From Alkalidesulfovibrio alkalitolerans DSM 16529 (GTDB taxonomy: Bacteria > Desulfobacterota > Desulfovibrionia > Desulfovibrionales > Desulfovibrionaceae): 64,000 bases of DNA. Both the position numbers and the translations under genes were made by a program. Under the pieces are notes generated by a model that worked only from the letters and a program-made list of their open reading frames with translations, did not search any database and was not told the origin of the DNA. This document shows, piece after piece, positions 18,871 to 27,492 of the stretch. The number at the start of each line of letters is the position of its first letter. Positions within the stretch are counted from its first letter, which is position 1. The DNA is taken from positions 1 to 64,000 of the forward strand of contig NZ_ATHI01000003.1 in assembly GCF_000422245.1 (NCBI RefSeq), given 5' to 3'.

Positions 18871-19929
18871 CTATTTGACGTCGGAAGGAGAGAAACACTC
18901 CTCCTCGGCCATGTCCCGCGTCAACGTCTTGCCGACGATTTCATCAAGCTGGTACGGCAACATGCCGTCGGCGCGACCCGTGACCCGGAATATCACGTCC
19001 GTCTCGCGGATCCGCGTGCCCGCCGAGAGGTCCCGGGCAGCCACGAGCTTCTTGACCATCTTGGTCAGCGGAGCCCTTTCCACGTCGTAGGGACGCTTTA
19101 CTCCGTCGCCCAGCGCCAGATGGACCCGGCGCAGATCCCGTACCAGACGACGCAAGCCTCCCGGGGCTAGGGAAAACGATTGATCCGTTCCCTTCCATGA
19201 ACGATTGAGAGTGAAGTGCTTCTCCACGACTCTCGCGCCAAGAACATACGCCGCAGTGGCCATGGATATGCCGCTCTCATGGTCTGACAGTCCGATGACG
19301 ACGTCGGGGAATTCCCGTCGATAGGTGTCGATGACTCGAAGATTGAAATCCTTGTAGTCCTGGACCGGGTAGGCCGCCGTGCATTGCAGGAAACAGAAGT
19401 TTTCATTGATCGGGCGGATCGTTTCGTAGGCACGTCTGACGTCCTCGATGGAGACGCCGCCCGTGGAGACAATCATGGGTTTTCCGTAGGAAGCGACCTT
19501 TTTCAGCAGTGGCGTATTGACAATGTCCGAAGAAGCTATCTTGTAGAGCGGCATGTGCAGGCTTTCAAGAAAGTCCGCGCTTTCGAGATCGAACGCCGTT
19601 GCGAACAAGACTATCCCGAGTTCCTTCGCGTACTCGATCAGCTTCGAATACTGATCCACGTCGAACTCCAATGCCTCGCGGTGCTCCCCGTACGTCGAGC
19701 CGTAGCTGTTCTCACTACAGTAGGGAGAATCGTACATCGCTCGCGTGAAGAAAGTCTTGTTGTTGCGTTTTTGCAGTTTCACCGCATCCGCGCCGCACTC
19801 CTTGGCGACTTTCATCATCTCCATGCACGTTTCCAGGTTTCCCTGGTGGTTGTGCCCTACCTCCGCGATGACGAAACAGCCTGTGTCGTCGGCTATGCTT
19901 TGTCCGTCGATGGTCAAAACGCGCGGCAT
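18871..19929 (-). CDS. NeuB-family nonulosonate synthase 2
   Basis: A 352-residue NeuB-family aldolase with C-terminal SAF domain. Motifs: FVIAEVGHNHQGN, DAVKLQKRNNKTF, LFATAFD, YKIASSD, IVSTGG, GLSDHESG, EKHFTLNRSWKGTDQSFSL. Unlike the first NeuB it keeps a canonical G.D..FSL segment. AAGGAG precedes the ATG at 19929. Two distinct NeuB proteins in one locus imply two different nonulosonic acids, or two acceptors. Confidence 0.8.
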   Translation of the reverse strand: MPRVLTIDGQSIADDTGCFVIAEVGHNHQGNLETCMEMMKVAKECGADAVKLQKRNNKTFFTRAMYDSPYCSENSYGSTYGEHREALEFDVDQYSKLIEYAKELGIVLFATAFDLESADFLESLHMPLYKIASSDIVNTPLLKKVASYGKPMIVSTGGVSIEDVRRAYETIRPINENFCFLQCTAAYPVQDYKDFNLRVIDTYRREFPDVVIGLSDHESGISMATAAYVLGARVVEKHFTLNRSWKGTDQSFSLAPGGLRRLVRDLRRVHLALGDGVKRPYDVERAPLTKMVKKLVAARDLSAGTRIRETDVIFRVTGRADGMLPYQLDEIVGKTLTRDMAEEECFSPSDVK

Positions 19930-19947
19930 CTTTTGCACTCCTTGGCG

Positions 19948-21732
19948 CTATGGTTGGCGCTTGGCGTCCGAGTCGGCCAAGTCTTCGCTTCTTGAGCCGA
20001 CTTTCATGATTTTTTCCATGTCGTAGACGACGTCGGCCTTCTCGATTGTTGAGAGGCGATGGGCTATAACCAAGAGCGTCTTTTTCCCGACCAGACCTTC
20101 GATAGCCGCCTTAATCTGAGCTTCCGTCTCGCTGTCCAGGGCACTGGTGGCTTCGTCGAAAATGAATATTTCCGGATCGCGCAAAATAGCGCGGGCGATG
20201 ACGACGCGTTGCCGCTGACCGCCCGAGAGGCTTGCCCCGCGCTCCCCGACCAGGGTGTCGTATCCTTGCGGAAGACTCGCGATGAATTCGTGGATGTTCG
20301 CGGCCTTGGCCGCGTTCTCGATTTCTTCCAGAGTCGCGCCAGGCTTTCCGAGCATGATGTTTTCACGAATGCTCAGATGGAAAAGAAAGGGTTCCTGGCC
20401 GACGTAACCGATATTGCGCCGCCATTGCTCCAGGTTCATTTCGCTCAACGAGCGGCCGTTGACCACAATCCGGCCGGTGTCTGGCGTGAGAAGGCTGCCG
20501 AGCAGATCGGCGATTGTGGATTTCCCGACCCCCGAGGGGCCGACGAGGGCTGTCATTTTCCGCAAGGGAATCGTGAGGTTAAGACTTCGAAGTATTGGAT
20601 TCCTCTTGTCGTATGCAAAGCTGACGTTCTCGAACACGATGTCTGAGTCCAGTCTCTCGAAATCATCCCCTTGCCCCAGAACTTCGTGTCCGGGCCCATG
20701 GAACATGAGCCGATGCAGCATGGAGAAGGAGGGTAGATTGGAGAGAAGCTTGAACCGGTAGGCGATTATCTGCACGAGAGACCGCAAAAGCCGATTCCCC
20801 GCAATGATGAATAATCCGAGCGTCGGAATCAGGCTTTGCAGATCTTTGCCCAGATAGGCGGTCTGGAAAAGGACGATGCACAGGAAGACCAAAAGGATGA
20901 AAAATTCCGCGAAATTCTCTGGCAGGCCCGACCAGACCGAGAACCGGACATGCTTGCTGGTGTACTGCCGCAACAGGGATTTGAAACGATCGCCGAAACC
21001 TCGCTCCATGCCAAGCAGCTTGGCGTCTCGCAGCGCGCTGAGCGACTCCGCCGTGAGGTTGCATATCTCGTGGTGCAACGCCAGACGCTGGGCCCCGAAG
21101 CGTACGGAAAAATTGCGGGTCACGGTGCGGGTCGCAAGTAGCACACCTCCTCCCAGGACGGCCATGAACAGGGTCAATGACCAGTCCACCGCCAGAAATA
21201 GGGCAAAGACGAAAACGCAGGTGAAGGCATGAACACAAAGATGGCAGAATTGCAGGACCGCCTTGCTGGCGGAGAGCGGCTCGAAGGTGGCATTGTGGAC
21301 CATGACGCCGTGCTTTTCGTGCATCAAGGCCACGAACGGGGCACGCATGTAGTTCTCGAGAATCGAGGCGGACCAGTTTTCGCGAAGCTTGAGGCTGAAG
21401 TCCATCTGCATGGCCTGCAACATGACCATGACCAGCGCCTTGAGAAGAAAGACGCAGGCAGCAAACCCCATGAGCGAAAGCAGCCGATAGTCTTCGGGGA
21501 AAAAGGCGGCGGTCGCCGAAAAGACCTCGCCAAGCCAACCCTGCTCCGAGGTCTGCCCTGTGATGTGTCCGAGAATGGGAAGAATGAGGGAGAGCCCGAA
21601 GGTTTCGAGGACGGCGGCAAGAAACATGACACCGGTCAGTAAGGCCGCGTAGGACACATAGCCGCCGGAAAGATCGCGCAAGGCGCGCAAAAGCCCCGGG
21701 TCCCGGGGGGGCGTGTCCCGTTTCCGCTCCAT
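19948..21732 (-). CDS. ABC exporter (MsbA/PglK-like), fused membrane and ATPase domains
   Basis: A 594-residue half-transporter. Residues about 25-330 hold six predicted membrane helices. The ATPase domain follows with GPSGVGKST (Walker A), LSGGQRQRV (signature), EIFIFDEATSALD (Walker B) and IAHRLS (H-loop). It likely flips a lipid-linked sugar or exports glycan precursors as a homodimer. It is placed between the neuB2 gene and the regulator. Confidence 0.85.
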   Translation of the reverse strand: MERKRDTPPRDPGLLRALRDLSGGYVSYAALLTGVMFLAAVLETFGLSLILPILGHITGQTSEQGWLGEVFSATAAFFPEDYRLLSLMGFAACVFLLKALVMVMLQAMQMDFSLKLRENWSASILENYMRAPFVALMHEKHGVMVHNATFEPLSASKAVLQFCHLCVHAFTCVFVFALFLAVDWSLTLFMAVLGGGVLLATRTVTRNFSVRFGAQRLALHHEICNLTAESLSALRDAKLLGMERGFGDRFKSLLRQYTSKHVRFSVWSGLPENFAEFFILLVFLCIVLFQTAYLGKDLQSLIPTLGLFIIAGNRLLRSLVQIIAYRFKLLSNLPSFSMLHRLMFHGPGHEVLGQGDDFERLDSDIVFENVSFAYDKRNPILRSLNLTIPLRKMTALVGPSGVGKSTIADLLGSLLTPDTGRIVVNGRSLSEMNLEQWRRNIGYVGQEPFLFHLSIRENIMLGKPGATLEEIENAAKAANIHEFIASLPQGYDTLVGERGASLSGGQRQRVVIARAILRDPEIFIFDEATSALDSETEAQIKAAIEGLVGKKTLLVIAHRLSTIEKADVVYDMEKIMKVGSRSEDLADSDAKRQP

Positions 21733-21803
21733 TCAGTTCCCGCCTTTTCCGCCGTTCGGCAGCGAAGCCGACCCCGGGGCAATCATGTGCGGCGCGTCAC
21801 GCA

Positions 21804-22328
21804 TCATAGTACCCTGCAGTTCGGTCTTTGCAGGAATACGGAACTGTCTGACTCAAACTCCTCGGGGGACACAATCATGTAGCGAATTTTGCGATTGATC
21901 TTCTGCTCCACTCCACGTCGGCTCCCTTCAAGCAGGTTCCGGCTCGGTGTCCCCACGATCAGGAGGTCTATGAGCCCCGAGTCGATGCCTTGCGCGTAGT
22001 CGTCGAGCAGATAGACGGCATCAATCTGCCCCAACGCGGAAATGACCTGCTCAATGATTTTGTCTATGCCCAGATGCTTGCGAACGATGGAGTGGATTTC
22101 GGGAAAAAACGGGTGTTTGGTATTGGCCCGAAAATAGACGGAACGGCCGTTTTGCTCGCGTTCGAGGTACCCGGCTCCCGCCAGACTGTCCAACTCCTCT
22201 TTCAAGGCGTTTGGGGACAGCCCGAATTCTCCAGACAATTGCCTTAAATAACAGGAAATACCTGGATTCAAAAAAAGTTTGAGTAGTACCCGGATGCGGG
22301 CTTTGGATGTGAAAAGCTCGGAAAGCAT
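21804..22328 (-). CDS. Winged-helix regulator fused to a degenerate nucleotidyltransferase domain
   Basis: A 174-residue protein. Residues 1-85 form an ArsR-like winged helix (LLKLFLNPGISCYLRQLSGEFGLSPNALKEELDSL). Residues about 95-174 resemble a small MNT-type nucleotidyltransferase, where the usual GS.ARG..SDIDLL reads DDYAQGIDSGLIDLLIVG; the catalytic Gly-Ser is missing. Such fusions occur inside surface-polysaccharide loci and probably control them. It lies mid-operon with gaps of 71 and 191 bases on its two sides, the largest inside the locus. Confidence 0.65.
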   Translation of the reverse strand: MLSELFTSKARIRVLLKLFLNPGISCYLRQLSGEFGLSPNALKEELDSLAGAGYLEREQNGRSVYFRANTKHPFFPEIHSIVRKHLGIDKIIEQVISALGQIDAVYLLDDYAQGIDSGLIDLLIVGTPSRNLLEGSRRGVEQKINRKIRYMIVSPEEFESDSSVFLQRPNCRVL

Positions 22329-22519
22329 GGCGTTTTTCGTTAGGAAAATCTGAACAAAAAGTCAACCAAAAGCCGCCCGTTCCCGTATCCTCCCGTTCGC
22401 TCGCCTCCGGGGGCCAGTGCCGCGTCCACCAGCGGATCGATACGGCTCGCAAAGGTTATCAGCAACCCCTGACCGCTCCTCGGCAAAATGCGGCTTTGCG
22501 GATTTCCACGGACGTCACC

Positions 22520-23431
22520 CTAGACGGGCACGATGCCGGGATAAAGGGAAAGCGCTTTGCGCACCACGGCCTGTTCCCTCTCGGTGAGTTCGCGATAATA
22601 CGAGCTCATGCGCGGACCGCAGATACCCCTCAGGCTGAGGATGTATTTCTCCTCGGCGCCAGTCAGAAAGTTATCGGTTTTCGCGCATGTAGCAGTGAGG
22701 GAAAGGAACTCCACCAAGGTGCGTTGGGCTGCACGCGCGCCCTGGATGTCACCCTGCAGGAAAAGCTCGTAAACGGCGATCATGGCTTCGGGCAATGCGC
22801 TGCCCAGGCTCGACGTATGTGCCCGCGCCCCCATTGCCAGGGAGGCGAGCAGTTGTGCCGCCACGGCGGTGATGACCTGAAAGCCCGGCTCGGCCAGATT
22901 GATCACCTTGCCCGCCAACACGGCGTTCGAGTTGGAGTACTTGATGCCCGCGATATTCGGGTGTCCTTTCAGCCGCGCCACGAATTCCGGCGGTATTGGC
23001 CGTGCCCAGTTGCCGCTGGTGTACATCCACAATGGGCGCGGACAGCGGTCGGCAAGCTCGGTGTAGAACCACTCCAGCCTTTCCAGGCTCAGGAGCGGAT
23101 GATAGGGCATGACATGATAGCCGTCGCAAGCGAGGTCCTTGGTGTCCTCGAAGAACGCGAGGGTGTCTTCCATGGCGAAAAAGCCTGCACCGAGGATCAG
23201 GGGCGTCTTTCCGGCGTTGGCCGCGCAAGCCATCCGGGCGATCCGCAGGCGTTTTTCATAGCTCAGGTTCATGTCCTCGCTGCCTGTGCCCAGCACCCAG
23301 AGTCCACCAATGGACTTGCTGTTGAGAAAACCGACGAGCCGCTCCACGGCAGTCAGATCGACCTCTCCATGGTCATCGAAGGGGGTCACGACGACGGGGA
23401 CGATGCCCTCGACCGGTCTCGTTTCAATCAC
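22520..23431 (-). CDS. DapA/NanA-type aldolase
   Basis: A 303-residue class I aldolase of the dihydrodipicolinate synthase/N-acetylneuraminate lyase superfamily. VPVVVTPFDDHGEVD begins the barrel, LGTGSEDMNLS is the phosphate/carboxylate loop, MYTSGN supplies the Tyr and GIKYSNSN the Schiff-base Lys. GTG is the start codon. Placed with neuA2, it may make or break a pyruvyl sugar acid rather than serve lysine synthesis. Function in this context is inference. Confidence 0.75.
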   Translation of the reverse strand: MIETRPVEGIVPVVVTPFDDHGEVDLTAVERLVGFLNSKSIGGLWVLGTGSEDMNLSYEKRLRIARMACAANAGKTPLILGAGFFAMEDTLAFFEDTKDLACDGYHVMPYHPLLSLERLEWFYTELADRCPRPLWMYTSGNWARPIPPEFVARLKGHPNIAGIKYSNSNAVLAGKVINLAEPGFQVITAVAAQLLASLAMGARAHTSSLGSALPEAMIAVYELFLQGDIQGARAAQRTLVEFLSLTATCAKTDNFLTGAEEKYILSLRGICGPRMSSYYRELTEREQAVVRKALSLYPGIVPV

Positions 23432-24143
23432 AGGGCGTTACCTCGCTGTGCAAACCAAGATATTTGACGAAGGCCTCGGCTACCAGAAAGTCCGCCTCGG
23501 TGTCCACATCCACGGAATGGAACTGGTCCATGATCAGCGGCACTTGGCGTCGCGAGACGTGACGCCCGGTTTCAAGGAAGAAGTCGCGCTTCATGGCGTA
23601 GATCGAGGCGTTGTACATGTACAAGGGCTCGGGGTCGGAGTAGTCGGCCACGGGGCAGAGATCTTCCAGCACTCCGGCCCTGATGGTCTTGGCCACAGGA
23701 TCCCGCTTTTTGAAGGGTCCTTTGACCGAGGCCACCGTGTCGAGGCCGCTTGCATGCAAAAGCCGGATGGCTTCGTCGATATGTTCGCAAGAGCGGACCG
23801 GAGACGTGGGTTGCAGCAGGACCAGAATGTCATAGCGGATGCCCCTGCTCTCTTCCATCTTGAACAGCGCGTGTCTGATGACGTCGATGTTGCGAACCTG
23901 ATCCCCGGCCAGTTCGGCGGGACGGACGAAAGGGGTGGGAGCGCCGTAGCGTTTGGCTTGGGCGAGGATTTCCTCGTCTTCGCTGCTGACCAGGAAATCT
24001 GTGAGGAGCTTGGCCTTTCGCGCCGCATGGATGGTGTAGGCTATGAGCGGGTGTCCGGCCAGCAAGCGGATGTTCTTGCGCGGCAGGCGCTTGGAACCTC
24101 CTCGGGCAGGTATGATGCCGAGGGCGTTGCATGGTGGCGTCAT
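23424..24143 (-). CDS. CMP-sugar cytidylyltransferase 2 (NeuA family)
   Basis: A 239-residue protein with IIPARGGSKRLPRKNIRLLAGHPLIAYTI, the cytidylyltransferase signature, then LLQPTSPVR and a C-terminal DVDTEADFLVAEAF. It is clearly different from the first NeuA. The ATG at 24143 has GAGGA upstream. It overlaps the GTG of the aldolase gene. It likely activates the product of NeuB2 or of the aldolase. Confidence 0.8.
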   Translation of the reverse strand: MTPPCNALGIIPARGGSKRLPRKNIRLLAGHPLIAYTIHAARKAKLLTDFLVSSEDEEILAQAKRYGAPTPFVRPAELAGDQVRNIDVIRHALFKMEESRGIRYDILVLLQPTSPVRSCEHIDEAIRLLHASGLDTVASVKGPFKKRDPVAKTIRAGVLEDLCPVADYSDPEPLYMYNASIYAMKRDFFLETGRHVSRRQVPLIMDQFHSVDVDTEADFLVAEAFVKYLGLHSEVTPCD

Positions 24144-24197
24144 CGAGTCCTCATCTTCCTTGTTCCAGGTTGGAAGCCCCATTTGGCCGGGCGGGTT

Positions 24198-25091
24198 TCA
24201 AGACTCCCTCCGCATGGCTACGGCCATGAGCGAGTCGAGCAGGTTGAGGGGAACGGTTATCCTCCTGGCGAAACCTGGGACTGGAATAAAACGGGGAGGA
24301 ATATAAGCCCCCAAGCGCTGCAATAAGTAATCGAGTGGGAAGCGCCAGCCGGGGCGTGTGTACTGGATAGGGGTCAGGCCCGCACCGCGCAGGGCCATGT
24401 CCAGTGTGACGCGGTTGAAGTAGTTTACGTGCGCGATGCGGTAGTGCCACCACCGCCAACCCATGAGACGCGCCACCACGGATCCGCGATCCGGCGTGAC
24501 GACAGCGAGCAGGCCTCCGGGCCTCAGCCGCGAGACGCAGGCCCGGAGCAGCCCCATGGGATCATCCACGTGCTCAACTACGTCCACCGCCATGATGGCG
24601 TCAAAAAGCGCATCCCCTGGCAGGTCGTCGATCGTGCCGCAGATCACGGGAATTTCCGCTGAGGCAGCGATTCCCTGAAGCCAGCGGCTCGGCTCCACGC
24701 CCAAGGCGTCAAACCCCATTTCCCTGGCTGCCTGCACCAAAATGCCGCTTCCCGCCCCCACATCCAGCAAGGTTTTGCCTTGGCCCGAATCGCCTGCAAT
24801 GGAGAGCATGCGGCCAAGCAGCATCCGTGCCTGCAGTGTGCGTTGGGGGCGGCCTTTCTCGTAGTCCGGGTCTTGCAGTCCTTCGTAGTAACGCAGCAGT
24901 CCTTCGACGTCGGGACACTGGAGGAAGCCACACGCATCGCACGCGTAGATCGGCAGCGTTTGGCCATAGCGAGCGTCGGTAATGGCGAAATCGTCGCTAC
25001 GCAGCTCTCCCTGACCTGCTCCTTGCTTCACCAGCCTGAGGCGGGGGCTGCCGCATATTCTGCAACGCATGTCGTCGTTCCCGCTTGGCAT
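24198..25091 (-). CDS. Zinc-knuckle SAM methyltransferase
   Basis: A 297-residue protein. CRICG at the N-terminus and CDACGFLQC further on form the zinc-binding pair. LLDVGAGSGILVQA binds SAM and VDVVEHVDDP ... RLRPGG follow, as in Methyltransf_23 proteins of polysaccharide loci. Three bases separate it from the next upstream methyltransferase. The substrate is likely a sugar or lipid-linked glycan. Confidence 0.75.
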   Translation of the reverse strand: MPSGNDDMRCRICGSPRLRLVKQGAGQGELRSDDFAITDARYGQTLPIYACDACGFLQCPDVEGLLRYYEGLQDPDYEKGRPQRTLQARMLLGRMLSIAGDSGQGKTLLDVGAGSGILVQAAREMGFDALGVEPSRWLQGIAASAEIPVICGTIDDLPGDALFDAIMAVDVVEHVDDPMGLLRACVSRLRPGGLLAVVTPDRGSVVARLMGWRWWHYRIAHVNYFNRVTLDMALRGAGLTPIQYTRPGWRFPLDYLLQRLGAYIPPRFIPVPGFARRITVPLNLLDSLMAVAMRRES

Positions 25092-25094
25092 GAC

Positions 25095-25832
25095 TCAAAT
25101 TTTCTCGGCGGTGAAGAATATCTTAGGCAAAAGAAAACGCAGCTTTCCGCCCAAGCCGCCGTCCAGGAAATCGGCAACGCTGGTGGCCAGACGAGATGAC
25201 GGCCCGAGCAGTAAGCCGCTCCATTCCTCGTCCCGCATGCGGAAAAGACCCTCCATCGCCTTCCGGTAAGCTGGAAAGGTTCCAAGTGAAAGGAGACCGC
25301 GCTCGTTCCTGTCTAGGACGCACATCACCCACAGCAGCCAGTTGAGTTTGTTGGGTTCGAATACTAGTAGTCTTCCGCCGGGTTTGAGCACGCGATGCAC
25401 TTCTTCCAGCGTGGACCGCACATCCTCCAGATGGTGGATGGTATCCACCATGAGGACCCTGTCGAAGCAGCCTTCGTCAAAAGGAAGGATCGCATCCGAC
25501 TGTCGCACCGTAACGTTCGCAAGGTCGAGCCGGTCCACGAGCCCGCGCGCCGCAGCCACGAAGTCGGGCACGATATCCGCGCCCACGAGTTCGCGACACA
25601 AGGGCGAGACCAAGGGCAGGAAGTTGCCCGGACCGCAGCCGAGATCCAAAACCGTATGTTCCGACCGGATATGACGCTTGACAGGAGGCAGAAAGTACTT
25701 CTGCACCGACGGTCTTGCACAGATGGCCTCAGGAGAGAAGCGGGAATCGGTACCCCACAGACGACGCTTTTCCTTGCCTTGCATCAGGTCGCTGTAGAAC
25801 TTCCTGGTCTGATTCGATTTCAGGGCTGTCAC
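25095..25832 (-). CDS. Class I SAM methyltransferase (Methyltransf_11 type)
   Basis: A 245-residue protein with VLDLGCGPGNFLPL (SAM loop), VDTIHHLEDV and VLKPGGRLLVFEPN. The start chosen is GTG at 25832, whose GTGA overlaps the stop of the HAD gene; the longer open frame would overlap that gene by 85 bases. Probably modifies a lipid or sugar in the pathway. Confidence 0.75.
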   Translation of the reverse strand: MTALKSNQTRKFYSDLMQGKEKRRLWGTDSRFSPEAICARPSVQKYFLPPVKRHIRSEHTVLDLGCGPGNFLPLVSPLCRELVGADIVPDFVAAARGLVDRLDLANVTVRQSDAILPFDEGCFDRVLMVDTIHHLEDVRSTLEEVHRVLKPGGRLLVFEPNKLNWLLWVMCVLDRNERGLLSLGTFPAYRKAMEGLFRMRDEEWSGLLLGPSSRLATSVADFLDGGLGGKLRFLLPKIFFTAEKI

Positions 25833-26521
25833 GCGTGCGCTCCATGGTGCTGGTCGAGCGAAGCGAGAAGCTTTCGGAAACATCGGGCCGAGCGTGCCCG
25901 GTGGTAGGCGCATCCCGCTCGATGGGCCATCTCTCCGTCTCTTCGGTCGCGGTCTCCGACCACCAGGGTGTTTTCAGGAAGAACCTCCAATCGCCGTAAC
26001 ATATCCAGAAGAGCTCCCGGATGGGGTTTGAGCATGGAACTTTCCGCATCCAGGGTACAGCCCTGCGCGTCGACCTCTATGCCCAAGCGCGCCAGCTTTG
26101 CATGCGTGGGGTAGTCAGAAAGGACGGCGGTCTTGAAACCGCGTTTTTTCAGCGCGAGTACGAAATCCTTCGCCGGTCGAATGGCCGACATGGACAGATA
26201 TTTCAAAGGGCGGCGCTGTATCCATTCCGCAACTATATCCCGCACTTCGGCCGGAGAAAGGTCAAAGGCCTTTGCGGTGTCCACATATTGCCGCCAGGCG
26301 GCGTCCTGCGTTTCATGCTCGGCAAGCCGTTCCCTGAGCTGCCGAAAAAACAGGATGGCCCGCAAGGTCTTGAGCGAGACCCTGCCAATGAGCAGCCCTG
26401 CGGCGAGTTCGGTCGCCATGCCTAACCTGAGCGGTCTTTGGCGGTACAGGGTGCCGTCGAGATCGAGCACGACGGCCCTTATGTCGCTCCAGGCTACCTG
26501 GGCGTCACCAGAGACGGTCAA
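25829..26521 (-). CDS. HAD-superfamily hydrolase
   Basis: A 230-residue phosphatase-like protein. VVLDLDGTLY holds the nucleophile and acid/base Asp pair, VLSDYP the Ser/Thr position, LKPHPG the Lys, and VVGDRDRRDGEMA the final acidic pair. The start TTG at 26521 is preferred because GGAGG lies six bases upstream; it overlaps the UbiA gene by 17 bases. Next to a UbiA prenyltransferase, it may be a phosphatase for a prenyl-phosphate product, as in decaprenyl-phosphoribose pathways. Confidence 0.7.
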   Translation of the reverse strand: MTVSGDAQVAWSDIRAVVLDLDGTLYRQRPLRLGMATELAAGLLIGRVSLKTLRAILFFRQLRERLAEHETQDAAWRQYVDTAKAFDLSPAEVRDIVAEWIQRRPLKYLSMSAIRPAKDFVLALKKRGFKTAVLSDYPTHAKLARLGIEVDAQGCTLDAESSMLKPHPGALLDMLRRLEVLPENTLVVGDRDRRDGEMAHRAGCAYHRARSARCFRKLLASLDQHHGAHA

Positions 26522-27470
26522 GCGGAACCTCCGAGAAACGGGTGAGCAGCAGTCTCTCCAGCCAGGGAATGTCATAGGCGGTGAGCACCGTGAAGGCCGC
26601 CACGAGCAGAAGAGTGATGAGTCGCAGGTGCTTGTCCGTAAGTAGTTTCTCCGGCTTTTGGGCCACGGAGCCGGGCTGAAGACCGCGTCGCAGGTAGTAG
26701 GCGAACAGCCATGTGAAGAGCGGCAGGGTGAGAATGTATTCCACTCTGTATTTCATGAGCAGCACGCCAAGCAGAAAGCTGGTCAGCACGGCATAGGCGA
26801 AACACGAGAGTAACAGTGAGTCCTCCGAATAGAAGGCGAAGGAACGCCTGTAGAGTTTCGCAGCCTCCCGTCCTTTCTTCTCCACGATATGTCGAAATTC
26901 TGAAAGCCGCTTGGCGGCCATGAGAAAAGCGCCTCCGAACAGGAAGCAGAGCATCATCGACAAAGGAGGAAGCCAGTTGGGAGATATCATCGACCAGCCG
27001 AAAAGGAGGCGGATGGGATTGTTCAGGGATTCGGTGATGACATCCACGAACACGATGTCCTTGGTTCGGAAAGGCGGCACGTTATAAAGGATGCCGCTAA
27101 GGAAGAACAGAATCGCCGAAAGGAAGAAAAGGGTGTTGACGAATGAGGCGATGCCCAGACCCGCAACCACGAGAAGGATATATTCGACATACACTCCGCG
27201 TGCTGTGACGAGTCCTTGGCAAGAAGCCCGTTTGCACTTGTCGGGATGCTGCTTGTCGGTTTCGGAGTCAAGCCATTCGTTGATGACATAGTTGGCTGAA
27301 GCGAGCAGGCAGGCCGACGCGAACCCCAGCACGACGTTCATGGCCACTTGGTTCCAGGCGAGACTTTCGGCCATGAACGCGGCCAGAAATATGCCCGGCA
27401 CGATGAAGATATGCTTGGCCCAGTGGTCAGGGCGGGCTATGCGCAAATAGGGGACTAGAAAACTGGGCAT
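26505..27470 (-). CDS. UbiA-family prenyltransferase
   Basis: A 321-residue membrane protein with about eight or nine helices. NEWLDSETDKQHPDK is the Asp-rich prenyl-diphosphate-binding motif. The pattern resembles decaprenylphosphoryl-phosphoribose synthases more than quinone UbiA. With the HAD protein it could make a polyprenyl-phosphate sugar donor for surface glycans. This pairing is a known theme; the product here is inferred. Confidence 0.78.
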   Translation of the reverse strand: MPSFLVPYLRIARPDHWAKHIFIVPGIFLAAFMAESLAWNQVAMNVVLGFASACLLASANYVINEWLDSETDKQHPDKCKRASCQGLVTARGVYVEYILLVVAGLGIASFVNTLFFLSAILFFLSGILYNVPPFRTKDIVFVDVITESLNNPIRLLFGWSMISPNWLPPLSMMLCFLFGGAFLMAAKRLSEFRHIVEKKGREAAKLYRRSFAFYSEDSLLLSCFAYAVLTSFLLGVLLMKYRVEYILTLPLFTWLFAYYLRRGLQPGSVAQKPEKLLTDKHLRLITLLLVAAFTVLTAYDIPWLERLLLTRFSEVPLDRLW

Positions 27471-27492
27471 GAAATGTACCTTTGCTTATGGT

